Positions 31,615 to 42,277 of a stretch of DNA of 64,000 nt are shown piece after piece. The translations under genes were made by a program, and so were the position numbers. The stretch is from the NCBI RefSeq assembly GCF_900497805.2, contig NW_020954617.1, positions 1,278,154 to 1,342,153 of the forward strand, read 5' to 3'. Below the pieces are notes generated by a model. That model saw nothing but the letters and a program-made list of their open reading frames with translations. It had not been told where the DNA came from and made no database searches. The stretch's first letter is position 1; each line of letters opens with the position of its first letter. This stretch comes from Vombatus ursinus (Eukaryota > Chordata > Mammalia > Diprotodontia > Vombatidae).

Positions 31615-32345
31615 CCTACATCTTTGTGTAGGATCTCATCACCTTATGCCTGGACTATTGCAATAGCCTGCTGGTTGCTCTCCCTGCCATAATTCTCTTT
31701 CCACTCCATAACATTCTCCATTTAGCTGTTTGAGCAATTTTCCTAAAGTTCAAGTCTTACCATAACAGTCCCCTACTCACTAAATTCCAGTGGCTCCCTA
31801 TCATCTCCAGGATAAAATGTAAAATCCTCTGCTTGATATTTCAAATCTTTTCATAACCTGACTCACCCTACCTTTCCAGTCTTCTTACACCTTATGTCCT
31901 CTCACCGCTCCCTCCCCTCGCCCCAACTCTCTGTGATCCAATGACATTGGTTTCCTTGTTGTTCCTTGCTCAAGACACTCTATCTCCTGATCCTGGACAT
32001 TTTTACCAGCTATCTCTTCTGCCAGGAATGTTCTTCCTTCTCATCTCTACCTCTTGGTTTCCATGATTTTCTTCAAGCCTCAGCTAAAATTCCACCAATA
32101 GGAATCCTTTACTGATTTTCTTTAATGCTAGTGCTTTCCCTCTGTGTATTATTTCAAATTTACCCTCTGTGTGGCTTATTTGTACATAGCTGTTTGCATG
32201 TCATCTCCCCTATTAGATTGTGAGCTCCTTGAAAGCAAGAATTATCTTTTTTGTGTTTCTTTGTATCCCCAGTACTTAGCAAAGTGCCTGGCACATAGGA
32301 AGCAATTAAAAAATGTTTATTGATTGACCAACTGAATAAAATTGC
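31615..32345 (+). repeat. L2 LINE 3' part with 3' UTR
   Basis: Sense L2: 'cctggactattgcaatagcc' (31651), 'gtttgagcaattttcctaaa', 'cagtggctccctatcatctc', 'tgtgagctccttgaaagcaa', 'gcaaagtgcctggcacatag', ending 'gtttattgattgaccaactg'. The coding part is broken. Confidence 0.9.
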
Positions 32346-32824
32346 TAGATCCTGAATAAAATATAAAGATTAGATAAGACACGGGCCACATCCTTTTCAA
32401 GTTTAGCAAGGAGAGAACACACGTTAACAATTAACTATAATACCAAAACACAAAACTTTGGAATGAAGCTGATCACTTCACCAACAGCTTTAAGCAAAGT
32501 CCTGTAAAACTGATTGCCTTTATTTCAACACAATTTCTAGAACAGGTCCATAGGGATCACTTGTCCAGAATCAAAGTCTAATGTAGTAATAAAAGAACAA
32601 AATTGACACGTATTCCTTAGAGCTATTCTGTCCAGCATTTCTCCTCATAAAAAGGTTTTGACAGCCTGTCAAATTTATTTCCTCAAAAACATCCCTCACG
32701 TGACTAACTTCATCAACCAACCTGTCTTTACATGCCAATTCAGGTTTGAAAAAGAGAAATATTTTTCAATTATTTTGTAGTCTAATGAACTGATACTGCT
32801 TAACCATAGTCATCCTGAGAAACA
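32346..32824. other. no recognised feature
   Basis: AT-rich, no repeat or gene recognised. Confidence 0.45.
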
Positions 32825-32965
32825 ACATGGTCTAATGGACTGAACCAAGAGTTTAGGATCCTTTTCCTGGATTTGTCTTAGATTTACTATGTAACCTTAA
32901 AATGAGTCCCTAGTCCTAATTAACCTCTGTTTGCTAATCTCTTAAAATGTATGAGGATATTTTCA
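32825..32965 (+). repeat. MIR SINE, decayed
   Basis: 'catggtctaatggactgaac', 'tttactatgtaaccttaaaa', 'attaacctctgtttgctaat'. Confidence 0.6.
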
Positions 32966-33606
32966 GTCAAAATTACAAAGAACAAGCTTAGCCCCAAATA
33001 AGGGCTATGAGAAGACAATGCCTTCCCACCCTCATTCCTTTGTAGAAGTAGGAGTCCATGTGCATATATTGTCAGGCTTTATTGACATCTGGCTTTTGTT
33101 GTTGTTATTGTTGTTTGATTTTGCTGGTTTCCCCCCTCTTATTCCTCTTTTTCTTTTAAAAAAAATCATTTTAAATGGGATATTTCTCTGAAAGCAAAGA
33201 GGAGAGAGATTCAGAAAGATATTTTGATCATATAAAAATGAAAGACATCAATAAATATTTATTTTAAAAACAATTTCACCATGTATCTTAATGTGAAGAT
33301 GCTGCAGGTGAATAAAATAATCTCTAAATGACTGAAGCATTATTTCTGAAAGGGTTTGAGAAATTTGGAAGAAAGATCATTTGTATACACTATTTATTGA
33401 TCTTATTAGGAGTTTGCCTATCCAATCCTAAAGGCTAATAATGCTGGTGGTCAAGATATGGTTGGAAAATGAAATGGAAAACCTGTTGTAATAATACTTT
33501 AATTATATCATAATCTGTGTTTTAATGGTCTTGTGATTGTACTTTTTATAATGATTTTTGGTGAAATGAAAAATTGTACAGATATATCTTTCATGTGGGG
33601 AAAAGG
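32966..33606. other. no recognised feature
   Basis: Unassigned AT-rich DNA with a short (gtt)n patch at 33098-33115. Confidence 0.4.
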
Positions 33607-33778
33607 GTCTCAGACATTATGGTACAGTGAAAAGATCACAGGATCTTAAATCAGATTACCTGGGTTCACGTCCTAGCTCTGCTGCTTGCTGTCTGTGTGA
33701 CCTTGGGCAAGTCATTTTGTCTCCATGGGCCTCAGTTTCCTAAACCATAAATCAAGGATTTTTGACTCACTGCAATGC
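33607..33778 (+). repeat. MIR SINE
   Basis: 'tatggtacagtgaaaagatc', 'tacctgggttcacgtcctag', 'tgtctgtgtgaccttgggca', 'catgggcctcagtttcctaa'. Confidence 0.87.
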
Positions 33779-35758
33779 CCTGAAATGCCACTGTGAGAAG
33801 CTGATAAGGGTTTGTGAGAGGTAGAGATGCAGGATTCATAACAAAACATGCATTTTTTCAGTCATAGACAATGAAGGGATTTGTTTTGCTAGATGATGCA
33901 CATTTTTATAAGGTTTTTTTTCATTAAGAGGGAAAGAAAATAGACTTTATGTTCATTAAAAATAAAGTTTGATTTTTTTAAACACCTGCTCTAGAGGCAG
34001 GGAATTGTGGGAAGATGGTATAGTAAGGCAGGATGTTACCTGGCTCTCTCAAATCTCTCCCCTCCTGCCTCCCAAATAACTGAAAATAACATCTCAAAGT
34101 GAATTTTAGAATGACATAGAAGTTAAAAGTTGAGGTAAGGCAGTCCAGCCTAAGACAACTTATGAGGATATTAGGAAAGATCTGACCTCCTGGGGTGGTT
34201 GGTCTGGCCCAGGCAGATACTGTCAAGTCAACAAACAGCAAGCTCTGTGGCAGCCTTACCTTTGGGAACTTTCACCTTACAGGTTGGAGGCTGATCAGGA
34301 GAAGATTGTGGGGGAAATGAGGAATCTCTACTGGAGCTAGACACAGGACCTTGCTGTCCAGACCTGGTCTCAGGTTTTGGCTGTAGCCGAGGAAGAATAT
34401 GAACATGCCTGTGAGTGTGGTTGGGTAGCAGAGGGGTGGGAGTTCTGCTAGTTATCATCACTGGCAAGAGAGCAGAGTTCCTGGTTTTGATTCTGGGGCA
34501 GACTGCTGAGCTGATGCTTGTAGCCACTTGAGGAACCACAGGGAGCAAGACCATTTGTGTTGGCAGTGGTGCTGGGGCCCTGGTGGCTGCTCAGGGGTGC
34601 AGAAGAATACCTGAGGGCACCCATTGAACAAAACATGAGAGCAGTGACTACACCTGGCTTTGGATTATAGAACACTGGAAGAACCAAAAAATCAAATACA
34701 CCCAGATACAACTCAGAAAACAACAGCACAAAAAACCTGAAGCCTGAGACATTATCCCACCACACCTAGGGAGCAAAGCCTGACCCTAGAGTAGAGTTAG
34801 CAGTCAAGAAACAGGCTGTTAAGAATGAGTAAGCAACAGAGAAAGAACCCAACCATAGATAGTTAATATGGTAATAAGAGAAGATTTTTCAAGTTCAGAG
34901 GAGGACAATGAAGTCAAAACAGCTACCTGTAAAGTTTCAAAGCCAAGAACCAAAGCTCCCTGGTCAAGGAGAAAAGATTACAAGCAACAAGAAAGAATCA
35001 GTTTTAATATTGTAGAGCTACAGTCTTGATAATGCAATATTTAACACCTTCTACATTAAAAGTGTGAAGGGCATGGAGTATGATATTCTGAAGAGCAAAA
35101 GAACTGGATTTACAACTAAGAATAACCTACCCAGTAAAACTAAGTGTAATCCTACAATGGAAAAAATTAATATTAATGAATTAAAGGACTTTCATGTATT
35201 CTTGAGGAAAAGACCAGAACTGAATGGAAAATTTAACCTACAAAAGTCAAGAGAAACAAAAGAAGGTAAACACAAGAGACTAATTATAAGTGATTCAATG
35301 AGGTTAAACTGTTTACTTCTCATATGGGAAAATATTTATTTGTAACTCCTAAGAACATTATCATCACCAGGGTAGTTTAAAAGAGCATACATAGAAGGCT
35401 TGTAGTTTAGTTGATTATGATGGGATGATCCTAAAAAATAAAACTGAGGAGGGAGATGTAAACTAGAGCAAATTATCTCATATAAAAGAAGCATGAATGA
35501 AAGAGCTGTTAGTGTGTAGAGGAGGAGAGGGGAGACAGTAGGCAGTGCAGGAAACTTATTCTCATCCTAATTGGGTTAAAGAGAGAATAGCATATACAAA
35601 AATATAAAAATTTTCTTAACTCACAGAGAAATAGGAGGGTAAGGTGATAGGATAAGGGAGGAACTTTTAGAAAGCTGTGAAGATTAGGGAGGCAGTGGTC
35701 AGACATAAATTAGACTTCTGAGAAGGGATAGGGTAAAAAGAGAGAGGATGGAAAAACA

Positions 35759-36214
35759 GTGAGGAAAAATAGGATGGAGGGAAATACACAAGTAGTAATT
35801 ATAATTATAACTTTGAATATGATTGAGATGAATTCACCCAAAAAACAGAAATGGATAGTAGAATGGATAAAAAATCAAAACCCAACAGTATGCTGTTTAC
35901 AAGAAATACATTTTATAATGAGAAACACACTTAGAGTAAAAATAAAGGACTGGGGTAAAATTTATTATACTTCAGCTGATGTGAAAAAAGCAGGGGTAGC
36001 AACCATCACCTCAGACAAAGTTAAAGCCAAAGTAGACTTAATTAAAGGAGATAAACAGGGAAACAACATTATGTTAAAAGGTACCATAGATAATGAAGTA
36101 ATATCAATAATAAATATGTATGCACAAAATACGATAGCACTCATATTTTTAAAGGAAAAGGTAAATGAATTACAGTTGAAAATAGATAGCAAAACTATAA
36201 TAGTAGGGGTCTAG
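35759..36214 (+). pseudogene. L1 ORF2 endonuclease remnant
   Basis: A 151-codon open stretch carries the L1 endonuclease start: 'EMNSPKKQKWIVEWIKNQNP' and 'TVCCLQEIHF', where the glutamate of the LQE/LQET motif is a metal ligand. 'KKAGVATITSDKVKAK' and 'TIDNEVISIINMYAQN' follow (the latter usually I.N.YAPN). The GDFN motif expected next has decayed to 'IIVGV' followed by a stop. A working L1 endonuclease nicks target DNA at TT/AAAA-like sites; this domain is truncated. Confidence 0.88.
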
Positions 36215-37069
36215 AATTTCCTCCTCTCAGAACTAAATAAATCTAAAAAAAAATAAAGTCAAAGAGATGAATGCAATCTTGGATAAACGAGATATGATAG
36301 ACACAAGGAGATAATTGAATGAGAATAGAAAGGAATATACTTTTTCTTGGTGGTATACAGTACTTTTGCAAAAATTGACCATATTTAGGATGTTAAAAAC
36401 TTTATAGTTAAATGCAGAAAAGCAGGAATATTAAATGCATCCTTCTTAGATCATAGTGTAATAAAAATTACATTTAATGAAGGATCATGGAAACACAGAT
36501 TAAAATTTTAATTGGAGACTAAACAAACTAATCCTAAAAAATGAGTGAGTTAAAGAACAAGTTATAGAAATAAGAAATACTTTTATTGAAAAGAATGATA
36601 ATGAGACAGCATACCAAAACTTGTGGGATGCAGCAAAAGCAGTAATTAGAAGAAAATTTATATCTCTAAATGTTTTCTTTAATAAAATAGAGAAAGAACA
36701 AATCAATTAAAACTAAATTGGAAACCCTAAAAATTAAGGATCAGATTAATACAATTTAATGTAAGCAAACTATCAAATTAATCAATAAAACTAGGAGTTG
36801 GTTTTATGAAAAAAATTATAAAATAGGTAAGCCATTGGTTAATAGGATTTTTTTTAAAAGAGAGAAGGAAATCAAATCACTAGTATCAAAAATGAAAAAC
36901 AATGAAATTAAAACAATTGTTAGGAGTTATTTTGCCCAATCATATGCTAATAAATTTAACAATGTAAGTGACATGGAAGAATACCTACAAAAATAGAAAC
37001 TGCCCAGATTAACAGAAGAGGAAATAGACTATATAAATAAACCTATTTTAGAAAAAGAAATTGAACAAG

Positions 37070-37760
37070 CCATAAATGAGCTTCCTAAGAAAAAAGCATC
37101 AGGATCAGTTGGTCCTACCAAACTCCTTTTATGAAACAACTGTGGTGCTGATACCTAAACCAAGAAGAGCAAAAACAGAGAAAGAAAATTATAGACCAAT
37201 TTCATTACTGAATATTAATGCAAAAATCCTAAATAAAGTACTAGCTAGGAGATTGCAAAGATTATGCATTGGGATAAAGCGGGTTTATACCAGGAATGAT
37301 GGACTGATTCAATATAAGGAAAACTATTACCATAATTGATTATATAAATAACCAAAGTTACAAAAATCATATGATTTTATCAATAGATGTAGAAAAAGCT
37401 TCTGACAAAATACAACACTCATTCCTGTTAAAACCATAAAATGATAAGAAACATCTACCTAAAACCACCAGCAAGCATTATCTGTGATGGGGATAAGCTT
37501 GAAGCCTTCCCAGTAAGATCAGCAATCAAACAAGGATGCCCATTATCACCAATATTATTTAATATTGTACTAGAAATGTTAGCAATCACAGTAAGAGGAG
37601 AAAAATAAATTGAAGGAATCAGACTGGATAGTGAGGCAATAAAACTACCTTTTTTTGCAGGTGATATGATGGTATACTTGGAAAATGCTAGAGATTAAAC
37701 TAAAAGCGATAATTTTAGTAAAGTAGCAGGATATAAAATAAACCCATATAAATCATCAGC
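37070..37760 (+). pseudogene. L1 ORF2 reverse transcriptase remnant
   Basis: Pieces in order: '[20 protein letters not shown]' then '[19 protein letters not shown]' (37142-37250), '[15 protein letters not shown]' (about 37380-37425), '[20 protein letters not shown]' (about 37527-37586) and the catalytic loop as FAGDMMVYLEN (about 37656-37688). The loop is normally FADDMMVYLEN, so the first catalytic aspartate has become glycine. Stops and frame changes separate the pieces. Confidence 0.9.
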
Positions 37761-38182
37761 ATTTCTATATATCACCAACAGAGCCCTTCAATAAGAGATA
37801 GTAAGACATATATAAAATACCTGGGAGTACACCTGCCAAGACAAACTCAGGAACTATGAGAACATAATTATAAAATACTTTTTATTCAAATAAAGTCAGA
37901 TTTAAATAATTACAGAAATATTAATTGATCATGGGTAGGTTGTACCAATGTGATAAAAATGACAATTCTACCTGAACTAGTCTACTTTTTCATCACCATT
38001 CTAATCAAATGATTGAAAAAATTTTTTATTGAGCTATAAAAATAACAAAATTAATTTGGAAGAATAAAAGGTTAAGAATGTCAAAGGAATTAATAAAAAT
38101 ATTAATAAGTTTTGGGGATAAGAATTCACAATCTGGTAAAAATTGTTGGAAAAGGTGGAAAAAAGTCTGACAGAAACTAGGT

Positions 38183-38232
38183 ATATAGATATAGATATAC
38201 ATGTATGTGTATGTATGTATGTATGTATATCT
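38183..38232 (+). repeat. (TATG)n microsatellite inside L1 ORF2
   Basis: 'tatgtgtatgtatgtatgta' and flanking 'tatagatatagatatac'. It appears to have expanded from an AT-rich point of the L1 itself, since L1 sequence resumes on both sides. Confidence 0.85.
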
Positions 38233-38588
38233 TATACCATTTACCAATATAAGATCAAAATGAATACATGACCTAAACATAAAGGGAGATAGCATGAGTA
38301 AATTAGAAGAACATGGAATATATTGCCTATCATATTTATTGATAGGAAAAGAATTTATTAATAAACAAGAGATACAAAGCATCAAGAGATATAAAATTGA
38401 CAATTCTGGTTACATTAAATTAAAAAAGTTTTGTATGAATAAAACCAATGTAGCCGAGATTAGGAGGAAGGCAGAAAATTGGGGGAAAATTATAGACAGT
38501 TTCTTGGATAAAGGCCTCATATCTCATATATATAGAAAACTTTGTCAAATTTATTTGACATTCTTCAGGTGATAAATGGTCAAAGGAT

Positions 38589-38825
38589 ATGACCATGCAG
38601 TTTTTGGAAGAAGAACACAAAGCTATACATAGTAATATGAAAAAATGCTTTAAGTCATTATTGATTAGAGTTATGCAAATTAAAACAGCTTTGAGATACC
38701 ATTTCACACCTATTAGATTGGCTAAAATGACAGACGGGGAAAATGAGAAATGTTGGAGGGGATGTGGAAAAATTGGGACACTAATACACTGTTGGTGGGA
38801 TTGTGAACTGATCCAACCATTTTAG
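38589..38825 (+). pseudogene. L1 ORF2 C-terminal cysteine-rich domain remnant
   Basis: A 78-codon frame with 'HSNMKKCFKSLLIRVMQIKT', 'YHFTPIRLAKMT', then 'CWRGCGKIGTLIHCWWDC'. The last string keeps the L1 ORF2 pattern C-x3-C-x7-H-x4-C, a zinc-knuckle-like motif needed for retrotransposition in studied L1s. The frame stops soon after. Confidence 0.92.
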
Positions 38826-39465
38826 AGAATAATCTAGAGTTATGCCCAAAGAGTTATTAAACTATGTATGCCTTTTGACCTAGCAATACTATGATTAGGT
38901 ATGTTTCCCAAGGTGACCAGGGAAAAAGGAAAAGAACCTATATGTTCTAAAATATTTATAGAAACTTTCTTTGTGGGGGCAAAGAACTGGAATTTGAGGG
39001 GATGTCTATCAGTTGGATAATGGCTGAATAAATTGTGGTATATGATTGTGACAGAATATTACTGCACTATAAGAAATAATGAGCAGGTTGATTTTAGAAA
39101 AACATAGAAAGACTTGCATGAAATAATGTGGAGTAAAATGTGCAGAACCAAGATAATGTAGTATACAGTTACAGAAATATTGTTCAAAGAGTAACTGTGA
39201 ATGACTAAGCTATTCTAAGCATGATAAATATTCAAATCAACTACAAAGAACCTATGAAGGAAGATGCTATCCACCTCCAGAGAAAGAGCTAATATATGAA
39301 AGTATGTATTGTATGGTTTCATATATATATATACATGCATATATACACATATACATACATGTAATAGCCAAATATTAGCTTTTTCTAGTGTGAGATTGGG
39401 AGGGAGGGAAGGAGACAGCTCTAAATTCAAAATATAATAAATCAAATAAGATAAAATTTAATTTT

Positions 39466-39965
39466 CACAAAGATGGTAACTGAATCAAAGATGAAATAAC
39501 AGATAGGTAGGTGCCTTTTCTCTACTCTTAAGGTACCTACCTTAAGAGAAGGTATATAAACTGAGTTAGTGAAGATGGAAAGATGTTAAAAACGTTCCCA
39601 CCTACTACTCTCTTTTTCCTCAGAGTGAACTCTATTATTGTCTATATCTAATAATTTTTCTATAGTTAGGTAAAACCATGGGTCCAAAGTGATCTTTCAC
39701 CAATAGTACAAAGATATAATAGAAGTTACAAGTCAGAAAAAAATAAAATCTTCATCACACATGCATTGCTGCTTGCATTTTTAAGTAATCGGTAAATACA
39801 TGACGTCTTTTAGAAGATTTAAGATTATTTTTTTCCATTTACAGAATTTCTGTATTATGGAAGTCAGTCAGATCAGCACATATAAGAAAGGTGAATTTCT
39901 ACTTACTTTCCTCAAACCCAAAGGTCTTTGATTTACTGATACCTGTCAGACAGAAATTTATAAAC
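39466..39965. other. no recognised feature
   Basis: Unassigned DNA, with an inverted 'aggtacctaccttaagag' type short palindromic patch near 39530-39550. Confidence 0.4.
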
Positions 39966-41350
39966 ATCAGAGTATAGCTGGATTTGGAGTCAGAGAACCT
40001 GGGTTCAAATCTTCACTCAGCCTGTCAACTAACAAGCATTTATTAACTGCATAGTATGGACCAGACACTGTCCTAAGCACTGGAGATATAAAGTAGGGCA
40101 AATACACTGTGTCTGCCCTCAAGAGCTTAATTTCAGAGAGAAAGCACTGGAGGGTAGTGGGGTGGTGGTGAAGAGAAGACTAGGAGAGGTCTCCTGCAGG
40201 TGGGATTTATTCTGAGTGTTGAAGGAAGCCAGGAGGCAGAGATAAAGAGGGAGATCATTTCAGGAATTGAGGACATCCAGGGACAAGGTACTGAGATAGA
40301 TGATAGAGTATTGTTTCCCAAGACCAGCAACTAGGACATTATCACTGGATTGTAGAATGCATGGAGTAAAGTGTAAGAAAACAGGAAAAGTAGAAAAGTG
40401 GTAGGTTGTGAAGGACTTTAAATGCCAAAAAGGTCCTTTTATATTTTTTTTTTTTGGAGACTGATATGGAGAAACTAGAGTTTTTTAGGTAGCAGAGTGA
40501 CATATCACACCTGCTCTTTAGGAAAATCACTTTGGCAACTGAGTGGAGAATGGATTGGAGTGAGGAGAGAAGTAAGACAGGGAGAAGACTGAAGACTACT
40601 GACATAGTCCAGGCATGAGATGATGATGAAATCCTGTAACAGCTATTGTGGGTGGAGAGAAGGGGACATAGATGAGAGATGTTGTGAAGGTGGAAACAAC
40701 AAGACCCAACAAAAGACTGAATAGGTGGAGTGAGTGTGAGTAAAGAGTTTGGATGACACAGGTTGTGAGTCTGGATAACTGGGAGGATGATGTCCTCAAC
40801 AGTGACAACAAAGTTGAGAAGTAAGGAAGATTTAAGGGGGGAAGTGAGTTTTGTTTTAGATTTGTTGAATTTGAGTTGTCTATAGGATTTGTAGTTTGAA
40901 AGGTTCAAAAGGCAGTTATTGATGAAAGACTGGAAGTCAGGAGAGAGGACTGGATAAATAGACCCGGGAATTATCTGCATAGAGATTATAATTGAATCTG
41001 TTGGGAGTTAATGAGATCAGTGAGTGAGATAGCATAGAAGATGCAGACAAAAGGTATAACCTGGATGAAGATCCAGCAAAGGAGATTGTGAAGGAATAAT
41101 CAGCCAGAAGAAGATGATGAACAGTGTCAAAATCTGCAAAGAGGTCAAGAAGAATGAGGACTGAGAAAAATTGGAGAAAGCAATTTTAATTGGATAATGA
41201 GGTCAGAAGCCACTCTCATTTACTATCAGCATTAACTTGGGCATCTCTCAAGGGCTCAGTGTTTTCATCTCTGAAACTGGGGGGAGGGGTTAGGAACTAA
41301 ATAATCTCTAAGGTTCCATTTTTTTCTAATTTATGATCCTATAATCCCAT
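39966..41350 (+). repeat. MIR SINE split by an L2
   Basis: Left part 39966-40016 ('ctggatttggagtcagagaa', 'cctgggttcaaatcttcact') and right part about 41210-41350 ('attaacttgggcatctctca', 'ataatctctaaggttccatt') fit together as one sense MIR-type SINE with an L2 between them. Confidence 0.68.
40017..41209 (-). repeat. L2 LINE, antisense, ORF2 fragment plus 3' end
   Basis: Starts with the reversed L2 terminus ('aactaacaagcatttattaa', 'ccagacactgtcctaagcac'). On the minus strand a 212-codon open stretch (40980-40342) has 'ILHSVAKVIFLKSRCDMSL' and 'AFKVLHNLPLFYFS', matching the L2 phrases 'ILHTAAKVIFLKxxSDHVT' and 'AFKALHNLAPxYL'. The frame stays open for its length but is not colinear with an intact L2 ORF2, so openness is fortuitous. 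Confidence 0.88.
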
Positions 41351-41444
41351 AATCATCATAAAAACATCAGCATTGTAGAATTACAAATCAGAAGGGAGAC
41401 TGAGCTTATTGTTGAGTTTTCAAGGAGAAAAACAAAAAGTCTTC

Positions 41445-41690
41445 TGCAGTTTCATGATTGGCTACATTTGTTCATTCATTCTTTCACTATTGTCTTTCAT
41501 ACTCAATGAAAATCAAAATGCCACCATGATGTTGGGGTAAATGTACAGTGTGTCTGACTGTGACGGATCAGACCAATATGAGTTCATAATGCCCTACCAC
41601 AGGTTAGGCACAAATAGTCTGTATGAACATTTGGGATGAAGACGTCTCTAAATTTGTGCACCTCACATTTCTTTTGAGTATGATTTGCTA
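41445..41690. repeat. possible dispersed repeat, family not identified
   Basis: 'gtctgactgtgacggatcag', 'accaatatgagttcataatg' and 'aaatttgtgcacctcacatt' look like a dispersed vertebrate repeat I cannot name. No second copy is seen in this window, so this is a weak call. Confidence 0.3.
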
Positions 41691-41700
41691 CAACTAACTT

Positions 41701-41859
41701 TTTCTTTTTTTTTTCTTTTTAGGTCAGGCAATAGGGGTTAAGTGACTTGGCCAGGGTCACACAGCTAGTAAGTGTCAAGTGTCTGAGGTCAGATTTAAAC
41801 TCGGGTCCTCCTGACTGCAAGGCCAGAGGTCTATTCATTGTGCCACCTAGCTGCCCCTA
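41701..41859 (-). repeat. short A-tailed SINE (WSINE1-like), first of a same-site pair
   Basis: Antisense: T-rich tail, 'gggttaagtgacttggccag', 'ggtcacacagctagtaagtg', head 'tgtgccacctagctgcccct'. Flanked by caactaactt (41691-41700) and caattaactt (41860-41869). Confidence 0.95.
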
Positions 41860-41869
41860 CAATTAACTT

Positions 41870-42022
41870 CTTTTTTTTTTTTTTTTTGTCTAGGCAATGG
41901 GGTTAAGTGACTTGCCCAGGGTCACATAGCTAGTAAATGTTATGTGTCTGAGGCTGGATTTGAACTCAGGTCCTCCTGAATCCAGAGCCAGTGCTCTATC
42001 CACTGTGCCACCTAGCTGCCCC
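41870..42022 (-). repeat. short A-tailed SINE (WSINE1-like), second of a same-site pair
   Basis: Antisense: T18 tail, 'gtctaggcaatggggttaag', 'gggtcacatagctagtaaat', head 'ccactgtgccacctagctgc'. Flanked by caattaactt (41860-41869) and caactaactt (42023-42032). Confidence 0.95.
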
Positions 42023-42277
42023 CAACTAACTTCTTAATATCATATCTCAGCAATACTCATCTCTCTGTAAAATGGAGGAAGTTGGACCAGGTGATCACTT
42101 CCAGTGAGAGTCACTTTCAGTGCTAAATGTTACAATTCTAAGTTGTGTAAAGATGTTTATTTTTTTTCTCTTTCATTTAACATGACTTTTTTTGTCTTTC
42201 ACTAGAGGAAATTTGGAATCTGCATCTTAGGATGGATTCTATGATGCCACATGGATTTTTGCATTACTTGTATTTTT

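Larger units (their letters stand above)
33998..39465 (+). repeat. L1 LINE, sense, nearly full span from 5' UTR to 3' end
   Basis: The 5' UTR begins at about 33998 ('gaattgtgggaagatggtat'), similar to the 5' end of the antisense L1 near 24.9 kb. ORF1 begins at about 34825 but its coiled-coil/RNA-recognition part is largely missing. An ORF1-ORF2 linker region follows (about 35060-35755). ORF2 starts near 35760 with endonuclease remains, has reverse transcriptase remains at 37.1-37.8 kb, and ends with a cysteine-rich C-terminus near 38.8 kb. The 3' UTR ends in 'aaataagataaaatttaatt'. The element is about 5.5 kb, near a normal L1 length, but carries many stops and frameshifts and cannot be active. 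No clear target duplication was found. Confidence 0.9.

Noticed and set aside
34228-34765. Minus-strand frames of 105 and 108 codons around 34.2-34.8 kb
   Set aside because: They lie antisense to the L1 5' UTR and show no known domain.
40342-40980. A 212-codon open frame on the minus strand, the longest in the window
   Set aside because: It carries L2 ORF2 phrases (ILHSVAKVIFLK, AFKVLHNLP) and lies within an antisense L2 copy, so it is a LINE remnant rather than a host gene.
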